Assembly: GCF_943914015.1 (NCBI RefSeq)
Contig: NZ_CALUAK010000070.1
Span: 673 to 13,178, forward strand
DNA: 12,506 bases
From: an uncultured Corynebacterium sp.
Lineage (GTDB): Bacteria > Actinomycetota > Actinomycetes > Mycobacteriales > Mycobacteriaceae
Direction of reading: 5' to 3'
Each line of letters opens with the position of its first letter. The first letter of the stretch is position 1. Shown in pieces: positions 5,246-12,506 of this stretch. Under the pieces are notes generated by a model, which was not told the origin of the DNA, did no database searches, and saw nothing but the letters and a program-made list of their open reading frames with translations. Both the position numbers and the translations under genes were made by a program.

Positions 5246-7585
5246 CTAACTGGCCTGGGCCATTGCCTGGCCAGTCGGGGTATCCATGCTGGCAAGGTCA
5301 GCCGGTGTTGTGTCGGCAACGATTCTGCCACCGGCTGCGCCTGCGCTGGGTCCCATTTCAATGACGCGGTCGGTTCGCTCAATGGCGTGCAGGTTGTGCT
5401 CCGCCATGACAACGGTGTCGCCGCGTTCAACGATGCGACGCAGCTCGGTGACGAGCAGCTCTGCGTCAGCGGGGTGGAGGCCTGTGGTGGGCTCGTCGAG
5501 AAGATAAATGGTCGTGCCCCGCGGAGTCTTTTGCAGATGCGTGGCCAGCTTGATGCGCTGCGCCTCGCCACCGGACAGCTCCGGTGCACCCTGTCCGAGG
5601 CGCAGATACCCGAGACCCACCGCCTGTAGCGCGGAAATGGACTTCATAACGGTCTTGTCGCTGGCAAACACCTCGGCAGCCTCGTCGACGGTGAGGTCCA
5701 AAATATCAGCAATGGTGCGACCGTTCCACGTGACCTGCAGTGTTTCGTCGTTGAAACGGCCTCCGTGGCACGCGGGGCACTGCGTGTACGAGCCGGGCAG
5801 GAAGACGAGTTCGACCTCGATTTTCCCCTCGCCCTTGCACGTTGGGCACTGCCCCTTGGTCACGTTGAAGGAGAAATGGGAGACATTCCACTTCCGGCGC
5901 TTTGCTTCCTCCGTTTGGGCGAAGAGCTTGCGCACCCGGTCAAAAAGGCCCGTATAGGTGGCAAGGCACGACCGTGGCGTGCGGCCGATCGGTTTCTGCG
6001 TGATCTGTACGAGTTTATCCACGCCCTCGTTCTCCTCCGCTTCGCGGGCGATTTCAGAGATAAGCGTGGATTTTCCTGAACCGGAAACGCCGACAATGGA
6101 CGTGAACTGCCCAAGCCCCAGATCGACATCAATGTTTTGAAGATTGTGGGTGGAAAGACCACGCAGCGGAAGGATCCCCGATGCATCTTGTGCGGGTACC
6201 TCCGCCGGGTTCACGGCCCGGTTAACCAGGGCATCGTGGGTGGGGCTGTCCACTGCGAAGCCGGATGCGGGCCCGGAGTACAAGACTTCACCACCGCCTT
6301 CACCAGCGCGGGGGCCGACATCGACGATCCAGTCGGACTGGGCGACGAGATCCATGTCGTGCTCGACGATGATGACGGAATTCCCAGCGTCGATAAGCCT
6401 GCGCAGAAGCGGAACCAGAGCCTGCCGTTCCGATGCGTGCAAGCCGGCCGAGGGCTCGTCGAGAACGTACAAGACTCCGAAGAGACCCGAGCGCAGCTGG
6501 GCAGAAAGCCGGAGACGCTGCAGCTCACCGGCGGACAGTGTCGTCATCTGCCGATCCAGAGACAGGTGCCCCAGCCCCAGTTCCAAACAGGAATGAAGGA
6601 TCGGTAGCAACGCACCGATGAGGATGCGTTCTGCTTCCTCCGTCGCCGGTTGTTCCTCGATGACCTCGGTAAGGCGAGCAAGTGGAAGGGCGTTGAGCTC
6701 GTCGATACGCATTCCGGCGTAGGTGACCTGCAACGCCTCCGGCCGCAACCGACGTCCGCCACAGGTGGTGCACGGGTGGGACTCCATGAAGGACAGTGTG
6801 CGGGCGCGGAGGGTATCCGACTGCGTTGTCGCGAGGGTCTTGGTGAGGTAGGAGTTCACCGAGTGCCACGTGCCCTCGTACGTGCGTTGAACCTGATCAG
6901 CACCACGAATCGGGTGGATCTCCACCACGGGCTCCTCGTCAGTGAACAAAATCCACTCGCGGTCTTTTCGTGGCAGGTCACGCCACGGGGTATCCATATC
7001 AAACCCCAAGGCCTCGAGGATATCGTGGAAGTTCTTTCCTGCCCACGCACCTGGCCAGGCGGTTATCGCCCCCTCCTCGATGCTGAGTGAGGGGTCCTTC
7101 ACCATGGATTCTTCCGTGGCCACGTGGCGCACGCCTGTCCCCTGGCAATCCGGGCACATCCCCTCCGGCGTATTCGGGGAGAAGGAATCGGAATACAAAA
7201 TCCCCATCCCCTCCGGGTACGTGCCGACGCGGGAGAAGAGTAGGCGCACGGTGTTACTCATTGTGGATACCGTTCCCACCGTTGAGCGTGCGGAGCCACC
7301 CGAGGTCGACTGCTGCAGCGCCACCGACGGTGGCAGCCCCTCGATGGAGCTCACCTGCGGATCTACAGCGGAAGCAATAAGCCGGCGGGCAAATGGCGCA
7401 ACCGACTCGAGGTAGCGGCTTTGCGCCTGCCCGTGAATGGTGCCAAATGCCAGGGAAGACTTCCCTGACCCGCTCACACCGGTAAAGGCGACGAGCTTCC
7501 CCCGCGGCACATCCACGTCCACATGCCGCAGATTATGCAGATGGGCATCACGAACTCGGATCATTGAATCAGCTGCAGTAGTCAT
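5246..7585 (-). CDS. UvrA-like double ABC ATPase lacking the UvrB-binding domain
   Basis: A 779-residue protein with two UvrA-type ATPase units. Walker A motifs GVSGSGKS are at 36-43 and 499-506, signatures LSAGE at 350-354 and LSGGEAQ at 670-676, Walker B at 371-377 and 693-698. Zinc-type cysteine pairs are C144/C147, C272/C275, C580/C583 and C603/C606. Canonical UvrA is about 940-960 residues. Here RLLFSRVG (114-121) is followed within about 20 residues by the FSPNTPEGMCPDC block, so the UvrB-binding domain usually between them is absent. This is the UvrA2/DrrC class, associated in other bacteria with resistance to DNA-binding drugs or DNA-damage tolerance. It probably binds DNA without recruiting UvrB. 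It follows the phosphoesterase gene by 55 bases on the same strand but has its own perfect TATAAT. The alternative start M8 (MIRVRD) cannot be excluded. Confidence 0.9.
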   Translation of the reverse strand: MTTAADSMIRVRDAHLHNLRHVDVDVPRGKLVAFTGVSGSGKSSLAFGTIHGQAQSRYLESVAPFARRLIASAVDPQVSSIEGLPPSVALQQSTSGGSARSTVGTVSTMSNTVRLLFSRVGTYPEGMGILYSDSFSPNTPEGMCPDCQGTGVRHVATEESMVKDPSLSIEEGAITAWPGAWAGKNFHDILEALGFDMDTPWRDLPRKDREWILFTDEEPVVEIHPIRGADQVQRTYEGTWHSVNSYLTKTLATTQSDTLRARTLSFMESHPCTTCGGRRLRPEALQVTYAGMRIDELNALPLARLTEVIEEQPATEEAERILIGALLPILHSCLELGLGHLSLDRQMTTLSAGELQRLRLSAQLRSGLFGVLYVLDEPSAGLHASERQALVPLLRRLIDAGNSVIIVEHDMDLVAQSDWIVDVGPRAGEGGGEVLYSGPASGFAVDSPTHDALVNRAVNPAEVPAQDASGILPLRGLSTHNLQNIDVDLGLGQFTSIVGVSGSGKSTLISEIAREAEENEGVDKLVQITQKPIGRTPRSCLATYTGLFDRVRKLFAQTEEAKRRKWNVSHFSFNVTKGQCPTCKGEGKIEVELVFLPGSYTQCPACHGGRFNDETLQVTWNGRTIADILDLTVDEAAEVFASDKTVMKSISALQAVGLGYLRLGQGAPELSGGEAQRIKLATHLQKTPRGTTIYLLDEPTTGLHPADAELLVTELRRIVERGDTVVMAEHNLHAIERTDRVIEMGPSAGAAGGRIVADTTPADLASMDTPTGQAMAQAS

Positions 7586-7594
7586 ATGTATCCG

Positions 7595-7600
7595 ATTATA
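7595..7600 (-). promoter_or_regulatory. -10 box of the UvrA-like gene
   Basis: A perfect TATAAT on the minus strand is followed by seven bases and then ATATG, so transcription would begin about two bases before the ATG at 7585. No strong Shine-Dalgarno sequence lies between, and no clear -35 is visible. The gene can thus be expressed separately from the transporter operon upstream. Confidence 0.5.
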
Positions 7601-7640
7601 AAGGAGCGAGCTCAGCTGAACCGGCTCACCGCTTCACGCT

Positions 7641-8339
7641 TTAGAAGTGGACCTGCCACATATGGCCCATCCCCGGCCAGCCGATGAGCGGGTTTTCGCT
7701 GATGATGTGCGAAGAATGCACGTGGCCGAGAAGCCACGCATCGTAGCGCTTTTCCAAGAGCTCGTCAGGTGTAGCCGGCAAGCACGGATTCTTCGAAAAC
7801 TCCCCGGTCAAGCTCGTGTGGAACACGCCAACGTGGGCGACATCTGGGTGTACTACTCGATCAGCTACTGGGTAGGCATCAATGACGGCGCGGTAGTCGT
7901 TTTTCTCCCCCACATTCATGGCATAGAAATACACGGGAATCCCCGGAAAGCTGAGCACTTGGACGCTGTCGGTTCCTTCCGGGCAGCGGATCCGTGGGTG
8001 ATCCGTGATCCATGCAAGCTCGCGGTGGAGCCCAACCTCTGCGTCGTGGTTCCCCCAGATGATGACGAGTGGCAGCTTCAACGATTCGACGATCGTCGAC
8101 AACAGCTCTGAGGCAGCAGCGATATTTGCCGGGCCGCCGTGGCGGTGATCGACCAGGTCCCCGCCAAACACCACCACGTCGGGCTTCACACGCGTGACCA
8201 TCTTCTCCGCCCAGTCCCGTCCCGGCGCGTGTGGCGCGCCCAGGTGGAGATCGGAGAAGAACGCGATGGTCACGCCGATGCCTCGAGTTGCGTCCTCGCC
8301 AGCCACGACAACCTCTGGCTGTTCTTCAGCGCAGGTCAC
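7641..8339 (-). CDS. Calcineurin-like metallophosphoesterase, last gene of transporter operon
   Basis: A 232-residue cytosolic phosphoesterase with the full metal-binding set: D30-L-H32 in FFSDLHLG, GGDLVD at 59-64, GNHD at 96-99, H174 in FHTSLTG and GHVH at 205-208. These coordinate two divalent metals in phosphodiesterases and phosphatases of this superfamily. No signal peptide is present. The GTG start at 8339 overlaps the permease stop by four bases (GTGA) with GAGG upstream, so translation is coupled. Placement as the last gene of an importer operon suggests it processes an imported phosphorylated compound after uptake. A general role (nucleotide or DNA phosphoesterase) is the alternative; the family alone does not give the substrate. 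Confidence 0.85.
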   Translation of the reverse strand: MTCAEEQPEVVVAGEDATRGIGVTIAFFSDLHLGAPHAPGRDWAEKMVTRVKPDVVVFGGDLVDHRHGGPANIAAASELLSTIVESLKLPLVIIWGNHDAEVGLHRELAWITDHPRIRCPEGTDSVQVLSFPGIPVYFYAMNVGEKNDYRAVIDAYPVADRVVHPDVAHVGVFHTSLTGEFSKNPCLPATPDELLEKRYDAWLLGHVHSSHIISENPLIGWPGMGHMWQVHF

Positions 8340-10132
8340 GCCGTGGCCTCGCGTGATGTACCCGCAGTGTGCCTGCGCTGCACCGTGGTCACGACGATGA
8401 GTACGACAGTGGAACTGACCACGCCGATGAGCGTCATCGCCATTGCCTCCGGCCGATTACCCTGGTCGAACTGGTTCATGATCCACGGTGACAGCAGGTT
8501 GAGGTCCGCAGGGCGGATAAGCGACGACATGACGAGCTCACGAATTCCGACGAGAAAAGCGAGCAGCCAGCCGGCGATAATACCGGGCATAAGCAGGGGC
8601 AAAATAATCCGCACCAATGTAACCAGGCGGGTGGCACCGGCGACATGGGCCGCTTCCACCAAGGTGGGGGACACTCCGGCAAGGGAAGCCTTCACGTTTT
8701 GGACCGCCATGGGCAGGAACATCACCGTGTACCCGAGGACGAGGATCCAGCGTGTGCCGTAGGGAGTCAGTGGCAGCCACGGGGCGTTCCACAGGAGGAT
8801 GAAGCCCACCGCCATGACGATTCCCGGAACGGTATCGGGCGCGACGGCAAGGAAGTCGTTTGCCCGCGCAGGCAGGCTCCTGCGCGCCCGGTGGGCAGTG
8901 AGTGCGACGGCGGTGGCCACGATGATGGCCACTGTCGCACCCAAAAAGCCCAGGAAGGCGGAGTTCAGCAGTGCTTCCTGCGCGCTTGATTTACCCAACG
9001 CGATAGCGAAGTAGTCGAAGGTGAGGTTCGTAAGTGTCGGTGGCTGGGAGCGCAGGATCGTCATTGCACCCAGAACAATAGAAATGTACGGGATGATGAC
9101 GCTGAGGAGGAAGACGGCGATCATGTGGAGCCACATCGCGCCTTGCGCCATGAGAGATGGTGCCAACCGCACGGGACGGGCCACGCGCCCACCGCCACTG
9201 ATGTCTTTTCTGGAGACATACTGCTGAATCGCCCATACCGTCACGCCCAGTCCGAACAGGACGCTGGAGGAGGCCGCTGCGCGGGAGAAGCTGATGGGAT
9301 CCACCGTGATGTTTTGGTGGATGGAGGAAACGAGGACGGGGAAGCCAATAGCGTTTCCGAGGGTCACGGGCGTGCCGAATTCGCCGGCGGCCCGGATAAA
9401 AACGATGAGCGCGCCAAGAGAGTACGGCCCAATGAGAATGGGAACGAGAATCCGGCCGACGATTTCTCCCCATGTCGCACCCACGACGCGCGCCGATTCA
9501 ATCGCGGAGGCGGGAACCGTGGCACACGCATTGCGGAGAAGCAGGTACAGGAACGGGAACAGCTCGCAGGCCATGATGAGCGCCATGCCCCACACCGAGT
9601 AGATGACATTGTGCGCGAGCTGGCCTACCGCTTTTCCGCCGAGTTGTGTGGCAATCCCGCCGAGACGGGTCACGTCCATCCAAGCCATAGCTGCAGCAAA
9701 GGGCGGGGTCATAAACGGGACCATGACGACCACGTCAATCCACGTGTGTCGGGCCATAGAGGTCCACGCCATAGCCACGGCCAGCGGGGCCGCCATGAGG
9801 GTGGCGAAGAGGACGACAAGCACGGAGAGCAGCACGGTGTTCCCCATGACGGTGAGCATGTCCGCGTGGGCGAGCATGCCCAAGGCGGATGGTTCCTCGC
9901 GGTAGCCGGTAAAAGCTGTCACCAAAACGGACAACAGGGGCGCGGCAACGAGAACGAGCAGGCCAAGGAGGATGATGTACGTCATCGTGCGTGGTTGGTG
10001 CCCCTGCAGTCGTCCGAGGGGGTTCCGCCCACCACGCTTTTCTGGTAGGTGAACGCTGCCCGTAGCAGCACCGGTAACACCGGTAGCTGCGTCAGATACC
10101 GGTGTTAGCTGCTTCTCCGTGCGCGCTGTCAT
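8336..10132 (-). CDS. Fused two-domain ABC importer permease (FbpB/PhnU-like)
   Basis: A 598-residue inner membrane protein made of two tandem permease domains, as in FbpB/ThiP-type and putative 2-aminoethylphosphonate (PhnU-like) permeases. About twelve hydrophobic segments are seen, starting at about 50-75. Each half has an EAA loop contacting the ATPase: E212-SARVVGATWGE-IVG-RILVP and E493-AAHVAGAT-LVRIILP. The two halves are joined near 300-330 by a charged loop. The N-terminal 45 residues are polar and cytoplasmic. The ATG at 10132 shares a base with the TAA of the binding protein gene (TAATG) and has only a weak Shine-Dalgarno sequence, so translation is probably coupled. The stop overlaps the phosphoesterase start. 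One permease gene is enough for a full transporter with the ATPase and binding lipoprotein. Confidence 0.88.
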   Translation of the reverse strand: MTARTEKQLTPVSDAATGVTGAATGSVHLPEKRGGRNPLGRLQGHQPRTMTYIILLGLLVLVAAPLLSVLVTAFTGYREEPSALGMLAHADMLTVMGNTVLLSVLVVLFATLMAAPLAVAMAWTSMARHTWIDVVVMVPFMTPPFAAAMAWMDVTRLGGIATQLGGKAVGQLAHNVIYSVWGMALIMACELFPFLYLLLRNACATVPASAIESARVVGATWGEIVGRILVPILIGPYSLGALIVFIRAAGEFGTPVTLGNAIGFPVLVSSIHQNITVDPISFSRAAASSSVLFGLGVTVWAIQQYVSRKDISGGGRVARPVRLAPSLMAQGAMWLHMIAVFLLSVIIPYISIVLGAMTILRSQPPTLTNLTFDYFAIALGKSSAQEALLNSAFLGFLGATVAIIVATAVALTAHRARRSLPARANDFLAVAPDTVPGIVMAVGFILLWNAPWLPLTPYGTRWILVLGYTVMFLPMAVQNVKASLAGVSPTLVEAAHVAGATRLVTLVRIILPLLMPGIIAGWLLAFLVGIRELVMSSLIRPADLNLLSPWIMNQFDQGNRPEAMAMTLIGVVSSTVVLIVVTTVQRRHTAGTSREATA

Positions 10133-11196
10133 TACTTGAGGTAGCGCTCAACAAAGGCGTCGCGTATGTCAGCGGAGCTGTCCACGACCGCGTCCCAGTC
10201 GTCGCTGAACTGAGTGATCTCCAAGTAGTTCGGACCGGACTGAGCGTCCACGTCTTCACGGCCGGGGATCATGTTCTTGGATGCAGAGATTTCCTGCGCC
10301 TGTGTGGAGAACATGAAGTCTGCGAAGGCCTCCGCAGCTTCCTTGTTATCAGAGGACTTCATGATCATGACAGGTCGCGGGGTGATGGTGGTTCCGGAGG
10401 AAGGAATGATGACCTCGAGCGGCTCACCCTTCTGCTGACCGGAGTAGGCGGAGTAATCCACACCGCCGAAGACAATGGCCTTGGAGCCGGACTTCACTGC
10501 GTCGAGCGCCGGTCCGTTTGCGCCCTGCACAACCATGCCGTTGGCGAAGAGGCTATCGAAAAGCTCCCACGTCTTTTCCTCGCCCCAGTGGGCGACCATG
10601 GCAGCGACGAGGTCGGCAGCCGTGCCGGATTCACGAGGATCAGGCATGATGACCTTGTCCTTGTACTTCTCATCGGCAAGGTCCTTCCAGTCGGCGGGAG
10701 TACCGTCGGTGGCCTGCGTGTTAACAACGAGGGCAAGGGCAGAGCCGTCACGACCAACGAACTGGCCGGTCGGGGAAACCCAGTTGTCGTGAACCTTGTC
10801 CGCACCTTCCGGCGTGTACTCCTCCAGCGCGCCGGAGTCTGCCTGCTTGGAGGCTGCGGACCAGCTTGCGAGGTAGACGATGTCTGCCTGTGGGTTGGCT
10901 TCCTCTGCCTTGATGCGAGCGGTGATCTTGCCGGTGGTATCGGCGTAGACGTTGACCTTCACGCCCGTCTTGGCTTCGAACTCCTCAACGAGCGCGTCGG
11001 TGAGGCCCTGCGGGTTGGCGGAGTAATAGGAGATTTCGCCGCTGAGTCCCTCCGGTGCCTGCCATTCGGACGAGGCGGTAGCGGTGCCGCTCTCCCCTGC
11101 TGCGCTGGTCTCCGAGGTCTCCACGGAGCCACAGCCGGTGAGCACTAGGGCGGAGCTGGCAAGCCCCGCGATGATGCCGACGATCTTCTTGTTCAT
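10132..11196 (-). CDS. ABC transporter solute-binding lipoprotein (FbpA/AfuA-like)
   Basis: A 354-residue exported lipoprotein. The signal peptide MNKKIVGIIAGLASSALVLT ends in a lipobox LTGC with the lipidated cysteine at C22, followed by a Ser/Thr/Glu-rich tether. The mature part resembles the COG1840 group: ISYYSANPQGLTDALVEEF, TGKITARIKAEEANPQADIV and MPDPRESGTAADL. In ferric-binding FbpA a Tyr-Tyr pair binds iron; the matching region here reads GGVDYSAYSGQQKG, with only one of the two tyrosines. That makes a plain Fe(III) role less likely and an organophosphorus or sugar-phosphate ligand possible. The start is well supported: AAGGA lies six bases before the ATG. The 114 bases upstream hold an 11-base direct repeat. 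The substrate is not known. Confidence 0.88.
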   Translation of the reverse strand: MNKKIVGIIAGLASSALVLTGCGSVETSETSAAGESGTATASSEWQAPEGLSGEISYYSANPQGLTDALVEEFEAKTGVKVNVYADTTGKITARIKAEEANPQADIVYLASWSAASKQADSGALEEYTPEGADKVHDNWVSPTGQFVGRDGSALALVVNTQATDGTPADWKDLADEKYKDKVIMPDPRESGTAADLVAAMVAHWGEEKTWELFDSLFANGMVVQGANGPALDAVKSGSKAIVFGGVDYSAYSGQQKGEPLEVIIPSSGTTITPRPVMIMKSSDNKEAAEAFADFMFSTQAQEISASKNMIPGREDVDAQSGPNYLEITQFSDDWDAVVDSSADIRDAFVERYLK

Positions 11197-11223
11197 GTTG
11201 TTTCCTTTTCGTTGTAGGTGTGA

Positions 11224-11257
11224 GCTGGTCCTGCGGTAAGTACGGTGCTGGTCCTGC
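11224..11257. repeat. Direct repeat upstream of the binding-protein gene
   Basis: GCTGGTCCTGC occurs exactly at 11224-11234 and 11247-11257, a 23-base period of about two helix turns, with the similar CGGT flanks of GGTAAGTACGGT between. It lies 28-61 bases upstream of the binding-protein start, in the gap after the ATPase gene. It may be a regulator binding site controlling the distal part of the operon. No known box was recognised. Confidence 0.35.
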
Positions 11258-11310
11258 TGTTGTTTTCTGTTACGAGGGGCAAGTAGACACCGGAAGTGGC
11301 CCCGCCCCGG

Positions 11311-12384
11311 CTACCCTGCGGGTTTTGCCGTGATGAGGGTGAGCTGCTCCTGCGGTTCTATCGCCCGGTTGCTGTACACCAGCCAGGGCTCGTCCGCGCC
11401 GTTAACATCGGCGATCACCTCGTAGTGCCCGCCGACGTAACGGCTTTCCAGTGCCGTTGCCTTGTACATGCGTCGCCCGGCTGGGGCTTCACCCGACCGC
11501 GCTTCTTCGATCCGTTGCCGATCAGTGCTGATGAAGATGTGTTCCGGACGCCAGGCACGCCCCTCGGAGTCACGGTTCATGTGCCCGACGAAGGTGGCAA
11601 CGAAGTCGTTTGCTGGGGTGGTGTAGATATCCACCGGGCGCGCGAACTGGGCGATGGTGCCCTCTTCCATGACGATGACGCGGTCACTCATCGCGAGTGC
11701 CTCGGACTGGTCGTGGGTGACGTAGATGACGGTAACTCCCAGCTTTTTGGCCAGGGAGGTGATCTCTCCGCGGATCTGGAGGCGCAGCGCTGCGTCAAGC
11801 GCGGACAGGGGTTCGTCCATGAGGATCACCTGCGGTTCGGAGACGATCGCCCGCGCGATGGCGACGCGCTGCTGCTGGCCTCCGGACAGTTGGTTCGGGC
11901 GCTGCTGCGCCTTCCCCGCAATCCCTACTTTCTCCAGCGCTTCCTGCACTCGTTGCCGGCGCTCACCTGCAGGTAGTTTTCGCTTGCCGACGGTCAGTGG
12001 GAACTCTACGTTCTTCGCCACCGTCATGTGGGGCCACAGCGCCAAATCCTGGAACACCATGGACAGTCCCCGCCGGTTCGGGGGCACGTTGATGCCCAGT
12101 TCCGCGTCGAAGACGTTGGTTTCGCCGAAGGAGATGCGCCCTCGGTCTGGTGTCTCTAGCCCCGCAATGCAGCGCAGCATCGTGGATTTTCCGCAGCCCG
12201 ACGGGCCGAGGATCGAAACGAATTCCCCTGCCTCGACCCGCAGCGACGACGCGTGTAGTCCCGTGCCGTCTGCGAATTCCCGCGCAACAGAGTCGAGCTG
12301 CAAGGATGCCCCCTGCACCGCAGCCGAATCTGCCGGCGCATCCGCTCCGGTATAGTTCCGCTCCGTTACATGTACGTGGCTCAT
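11311..12384 (-). CDS. ABC importer ATPase (FbpC/PotA-like)
   Basis: A 357-residue cytosolic ATPase that powers the importer. Numbered from ATG 12384: Walker A GPSGCGKS at 60-67, Q-loop Q112 in MVFQDLALWP, signature LSGGQ at 166-170, Walker B VILMDE at 186-191 and switch histidine H224 in YVTHDQSEA. The C-terminal 110 residues match a TOBE-type substrate/regulatory domain as in FbpC, PotA and UgpC. The start is set at ATG 12384 because it overlaps the TGA of an upstream frame (ATGA) with AAGGG eleven bases before. GTG 12393 is a three-codon longer alternative with poor spacing. It is the first transporter component of the operon; the binding protein follows after 114 bases. Confidence 0.9.
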   Translation of the reverse strand: MSHVHVTERNYTGADAPADSAAVQGASLQLDSVAREFADGTGLHASSLRVEAGEFVSILGPSGCGKSTMLRCIAGLETPDRGRISFGETNVFDAELGINVPPNRRGLSMVFQDLALWPHMTVAKNVEFPLTVGKRKLPAGERRQRVQEALEKVGIAGKAQQRPNQLSGGQQQRVAIARAIVSEPQVILMDEPLSALDAALRLQIRGEITSLAKKLGVTVIYVTHDQSEALAMSDRVIVMEEGTIAQFARPVDIYTTPANDFVATFVGHMNRDSEGRAWRPEHIFISTDRQRIEEARSGEAPAGRRMYKATALESRYVGGHYEVIADVNGADEPWLVYSNRAIEPQEQLTLITAKPAG

Positions 12385-12506
12385 GAATGCCACCGCCCTT
12401 CAGCTGTCGTCTCGAACTCTGTGGGAGATCCGAAACCACGGCGCAGAAGCAGAGTGTTGGCGTTGTTCGGGCACTCCCATAGGACAGCGGCCCGCCCACC
12501 GAGCCC
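12381..12506 (-). CDS. C-terminal end of an unidentified upstream gene of the operon (partial)
   Basis: Reading the minus strand from the right edge gives 41 codons without a stop, ending in TGA at 12383-12381 that overlaps the ATPase ATG as ATGA. The residues look protein-like, with RAAVLWECPNNANTLLLRRG, then FGSPTEF and EGRWHS before the stop. The overlap type is the one seen at other junctions of this operon, which supports a real coupled gene. I do not recognise the family from 41 residues. The rest lies beyond the window. Confidence 0.5.
   Translation of the reverse strand, partial: GLGGRAAVLWECPNNANTLLLRRGFGSPTEFETTAEGRWHS

Noticed and set aside
9125..10048. 307-codon plus-strand open frame across the permease gene
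   Set aside because: It is antisense to a clear two-domain permease, its His/Gly/Arg-rich translation has no family signal, and such long shadows are common in GC-rich DNA.
10102..11148. 348-codon plus-strand open frame across the binding-protein gene
   Set aside because: It is the mirror of the lipoprotein gene, with no ribosome binding site, and its valine/leucine/glycine-rich translation is typical of antisense reading.
1..12506. A new multi-gene defence or mobile system
   Set aside because: Only a lone restriction gene end is defence-related here. No transposase, integrase, CRISPR array, toxin-antitoxin pair or reverse transcriptase was seen in any frame.

Overview
The window looks like chromosome of a GC-rich Gram-positive actinobacterium, most likely Corynebacterium. 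This is inferred from the roughly 55-60% GC protein-coding DNA, the secreted trypsin-like proteases with a C-terminal hydrophobic anchor, the lipoprotein-type solute-binding protein, and start codons placed directly at predicted transcription starts (leaderless genes, common in this group). No rRNA, tRNA, CRISPR array, transposase or phage gene was seen.

Left part (1-2522): the 3' end of a type II restriction endonuclease of the NgoMIV family enters from the left edge. It is clearly more AT-rich than its surroundings, as expected for an acquired restriction gene. Convergent with it is a small, miniaturised sulfatase-fold protein that has lost the catalytic cysteine. A flavin monooxygenase of the ArsO-like group follows, with no other arsenic gene in view.

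Middle (2523-5245): an AT-rich intergenic stretch leads to two tandem paralogous S1 (trypsin-like) secreted proteases. The first is a decaying pseudogene: it has no start codon at the expected site, an altered active-site serine motif, and a one-base frameshift in a C run. The second is intact, with signal peptide, His-Asp-Ser triad and C-terminal membrane segment. Both share an extended -10 element followed by 7 bases and then the (former) start codon. A strong hairpin terminator at 5207-5230 separates the second protease from the convergent minus-strand block.

Right part (5246-12506), all on the minus strand: reading in transcription order, the tail of an unidentified gene overlaps by ATGA an ABC ATPase. 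A binding lipoprotein follows after a 114-base gap with a direct repeat, then a fused two-domain permease (TAATG junction) and a calcineurin-like metallophosphoesterase (GTGA overlap). These form one import operon of the FbpABC/PhnSTU-like type. The phosphoesterase at its end and the lack of the ferric-binding tyrosine pair favour an organophosphorus compound over iron, but the substrate is not proven. Downstream on the same strand is a UvrA-like double ABC ATPase lacking the UvrB-binding domain, a protein type linked to drug self-resistance or DNA-damage tolerance rather than normal excision repair.

No convincing wholly new system is visible. The most interesting points are the edge-truncated NgoMIV-type gene, the three-lesion protease pseudogene beside its live paralog, the repeated leaderless promoter layout, and the coupled transporter-phosphoesterase operon.
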